Translations under genes and position numbers: made by a program | Assembly: GCA_013152385.1 (NCBI GenBank) | Contig: JAADGL010000045.1 | Span: 1-64,000 of the forward strand | From: Acidobacteriota bacterium | Lineage (GTDB): Bacteria > Acidobacteriota > Holophagae > Thermotomaculales > Thermotomaculaceae | Length of the DNA: 64,000 nt | Direction of reading: 5' to 3' | Shown here: positions 61,815 through 64,000 of the stretch, one piece after another | How positions within the stretch are numbered: position 1 is the first letter of the stretch | Layout: the number at the start of each line of letters is the position of its first letter | Notes under the pieces: generated by a model | Database searches by the model: none | What the model saw: the letters and a program-made list of their open reading frames with translations, nothing else | Told to the model about the DNA's origin: nothing

Positions 61815-64000
61815 TCACTTCTTATCGGGGGGAAATAATAATGCCCATTTTTTAAGGGTATCGTAGGAAATATCGGCCTGTCCGCCGGCGTCTTTTGTGT
61901 CCCACACTTCGAATTCGGTCATTTTGTATTGGAATCCGAGTTTGATTGCGGAGTCGAAGTTCACATCCGGCCCCCGTGTCTGGAAGGCGATTGGCGCACC
62001 AAGCTCCTGTATTGTGGGATAGATCAGGGCATTTTCCTCTGTTAACGGGTCAATCAGCCCGTGATTTGAGATGACGGCACGTTTTCCATACTGTGCTCTG
62101 AAATCGTGCATCAGGTTTGTGGTAAATTCCACATCGGGGGACCATCCGTTGTCGGTGCAGTTGAAGACGTTGAACGGGAAATCAAGAGCTGTAAATTTCC
62201 ACACCTTGTAGTCGTCCAGTGCCCGTCTGATCGCCTGTTTGTACAGGGTATCGGTAAATCCCTTTGCCCGGAGCGCCGCGTTGGATTCTCTGTTCAGCGG
62301 GGCAATGAAAGGTTCGGCTGTCAATGACGCGGCTGTACTCACACACACTTCTTTTAATTGTTTGTTGTTGTCATAGCGAAGGGCAAGTTGGGCCAGCAAT
62401 GCCGCAAACCTGTCTCCGTATGCTTTTGTCCAGAAGAGCCCGATTTCAACGCCGGGGCCTCCGATGGGCTGTACCGTCACGGGGCCGCCGTCCAGTTTTT
62501 TGGCGTAATCGGGGGCAACAGTTCCGCCGAATATGCGCAATTTGGCGGAAATCGGATGTTCGGGATGTTGCCGGTTGTATGTGCCGATTTCATTTAAAGC
62601 ATTATCAATGGTTGAAAAGTCGTATACTCCTTTTTGCGGCTCCAGGTACATCCAGATGGCATTGATGACAACAGCGGAGTAAACATCCGGATGAATTTTG
62701 ACTTCTCTGAGTGGGTCTTCGGAATTCAGGGCACCAACGGGGCTTCCCATAGCAACAAGCCCTGTTATCGGGTGCTTGGTAACGGTTACGGTTTTTTCCA
62801 GATTGGTATCCGGTATTTCATTGCCGTCATCCGCAAACAGCTTGATGCCGATGGTATGGTTTCCCGGCGTGTCAAAGGTACAAATAAAATCCGCCCGGCC
62901 GTTGAATGCCGGATTTTCCGAAGCATCTGTTTTTTCCGGTTTACCGTCTATATACAGCCGGATTTCACGAACCCTGTTTTCCCCCGCCAATGTGTGATAT
63001 TCGACATCAACGGTATTTTCCGTTCCGGCCGGGGTTTCCGGTAAATCCGCCGTTTCTCCGTTGAACTGCAAATTTTCCAGTGCATAACGGCTGTACGGAT
63101 TGTTACACGGTGCCAATATCAGCCCGTCAATGTTTGCCGTTTCTTTGTTATCTGTGATGGTATAACGGTTTACGACTCCTGCCAGTGTGCCATTGTCGGC
63201 TTTTATGAAAATCGTTCCGTTAAAAGAATCGGACACGGGAAAAAAGCCGGAAGACAGGTCAATTTGACAGCTTCCTTTCGCCGGTAATGTGGCTTCATCT
63301 GTCCCGGTTGTTTCTTCGTTTCCCGCCTGGCCTTTTGCGGAAAAAGAAAAATGTACTTCGTTGTCGGTGGGGTTGAACAGGCATATCAATGCGCTGTTGT
63401 GCGGGTCAAACGTAACCGGCGCACACAGATACCGGCTCTGTGTCAGATTTGTCGGCACATCTCCCCCGCCCAGGACTGAACGGCCGCGGCTGTCTTCCAA
63501 ATCCCCGTTGAGATAAATCGCATCGCCGATGTCGTTGGCCGCATTCCCGTCACTGTCCACAATATCCAGCACCAGAAAGCCGCCGCAACCGGTTTCAACA
63601 CCGATTTCTCCGGGAACAGCGGCAAATCGGGAAGCCGCGCCGACTTTCAGAATTATTTCATTTGAACCGTTTATGGGGCAGAGCTGGCCGTCCCGGCTGT
63701 AATGACGGATCCGAAGCAATTGATCGTGGCCGGTTATGTTACGATAGGCAAAACCGTCCCATTCGCCTGTATCGCGATACAGATTATGCATTGCGGAAAT
63801 CTGTTCCAATGGAATGTAATGCTGGGTGGCAAAGTTCTGATTCATCACCTGGCCCGAATCATTGAGAATCCAGCCCCGCAGCTGATAGGATTCTGAAAAA
63901 CCATAACCGATTTCTCCGGATTCTCCGGTGGGGCGCATTCCGTATACCACTTCCCCTGCCAGGGCATTGACCGGATGCCCTCCGGTAATTTCCCCCTGTC
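61815..64000 (-). CDS. large exported glycosidase-like protein, 5' end beyond the window
   Basis: Open to the right edge; the GTG at 63950 is not the true start, since the frame continues through 64000 without a stop. At least 720 residues are visible. The N-terminal visible part is beta-rich and resembles the repeat modules of the proteins at 21.8-25.1 and 53-57 kb (N-x-x-N-P-S type strands). A short Ig-like domain follows (about 320-400). The C-terminal ~300 residues look like a TIM-barrel glycoside hydrolase: V-I-N-A-I-W-M-Y-L-E-P-Q-K-G-V-Y-D-F, typical of GH10/GH42-like clans, and A-Y-G-D-R-F. Catalytic residues are not assigned. Confidence 0.65.
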   Translation of the reverse strand, partial: QGEITGGHPVNALAGEVVYGMRPTGESGEIGYGFSESYQLRGWILNDSGQVMNQNFATQHYIPLEQISAMHNLYRDTGEWDGFAYRNITGHDQLLRIRHYSRDGQLCPINGSNEIILKVGAASRFAAVPGEIGVETGCGGFLVLDIVDSDGNAANDIGDAIYLNGDLEDSRGRSVLGGGDVPTNLTQSRYLCAPVTFDPHNSALICLFNPTDNEVHFSFSAKGQAGNEETTGTDEATLPAKGSCQIDLSSGFFPVSDSFNGTIFIKADNGTLAGVVNRYTITDNKETANIDGLILAPCNNPYSRYALENLQFNGETADLPETPAGTENTVDVEYHTLAGENRVREIRLYIDGKPEKTDASENPAFNGRADFICTFDTPGNHTIGIKLFADDGNEIPDTNLEKTVTVTKHPITGLVAMGSPVGALNSEDPLREVKIHPDVYSAVVINAIWMYLEPQKGVYDFSTIDNALNEIGTYNRQHPEHPISAKLRIFGGTVAPDYAKKLDGGPVTVQPIGGPGVEIGLFWTKAYGDRFAALLAQLALRYDNNKQLKEVCVSTAASLTAEPFIAPLNRESNAALRAKGFTDTLYKQAIRRALDDYKVWKFTALDFPFNVFNCTDNGWSPDVEFTTNLMHDFRAQYGKRAVISNHGLIDPLTEENALIYPTIQELGAPIAFQTRGPDVNFDSAIKLGFQYKMTEFEVWDTKDAGGQADISYDTLKKWALLFPPDKK

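Overview
The window reads as chromosomal DNA of a Gram-negative, probably anaerobic or microaerophilic bacterium from a lineage I cannot name with confidence. Signs of an outer membrane are a heptose (LPS core) operon, several lipoproteins, and an alpha-2-macroglobulin/PBP1C pair. Signs of anaerobic, amino-acid-based metabolism are tryptophanase, peptidase T, a pyridine-nucleotide-disulfide oxidoreductase, and menaquinone made by the futalosine route. Hanks-type kinases, ankyrin repeats and very large secreted multidomain proteins would fit Acidobacteriota-like or similar phyla, but that placement is inference. I see no rRNA, tRNA, CRISPR array, phage, plasmid or insertion sequence.

Layout. 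0-2.5 kb: AmpG-like permease and a ferritin-like protein (minus). 2.7-5.8 kb: an orphan cheR and two tandem secreted proteins of unknown function (plus). 5.9-12.1 kb: a housekeeping operon, M50 protease-trpS-scpA-scpB-rluB-hisC-cmk-membrane protein. 12.3-19 kb: phosphofructokinase, lytic transglycosylase, a CheY-like receiver, the phosphate permease pair (minus), a CYTH protein (minus), tryptophanase and an HD-domain protein. 19.05-19.42 kb is gene-free and carries a near-perfect sigma-54 promoter followed by a structured, ORF-less transcript candidate. 19.4-21.3 kb: dxs (minus), preceded by a 487-bp gene-free region with 12-bp repeats and DnaA-box-like 9-mers.

21.8-38.4 kb (minus): a giant secreted TolB-propeller protein; a coupled operon of two Ser/Thr kinases (one with FHA) and a membrane-anchored ankyrin-repeat protein; and PBP1C with alpha-2-macroglobulin. 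38.5-40.7 kb (plus): pepT, a small membrane protein and a low-complexity lipoprotein. 40.9-45.7 kb (minus): gmhB-hldA-hldC-mqnB-mqnD, which joins heptose activation to menaquinone synthesis, plus an isocitrate/isopropylmalate-type dehydrogenase. 45.8-49.7 kb (minus): rnc-radical SAM-unknown-queA, all overlapping. 49.9-64 kb: glutamate decarboxylase, a GAF/SpoIIE phosphatase, a secreted nuclease-esterase fusion, a CoA-disulfide-reductase-like flavoprotein, a tandem DUF302-like protein, a TPR lipoprotein, a uracil-DNA-glycosylase-family protein, and a large glycosidase-like protein that runs off the right edge.

Themes. Three large exported proteins share a beta-rich module with a W-T-G-L/I core, which suggests a lineage-specific extracellular protein family. 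Promoters repeatedly show an extended -10 (TGNTACAAT-like). Three genes (cheR, the receiver, gmhB) have the -10 exactly six bases before ATG and no Shine-Dalgarno, so they may be leaderless. The leading candidates for something undescribed are the kinase-kinase-ankyrin operon, the sigma-54-driven RNA at 19.2 kb, and the nuclease-esterase fusion.
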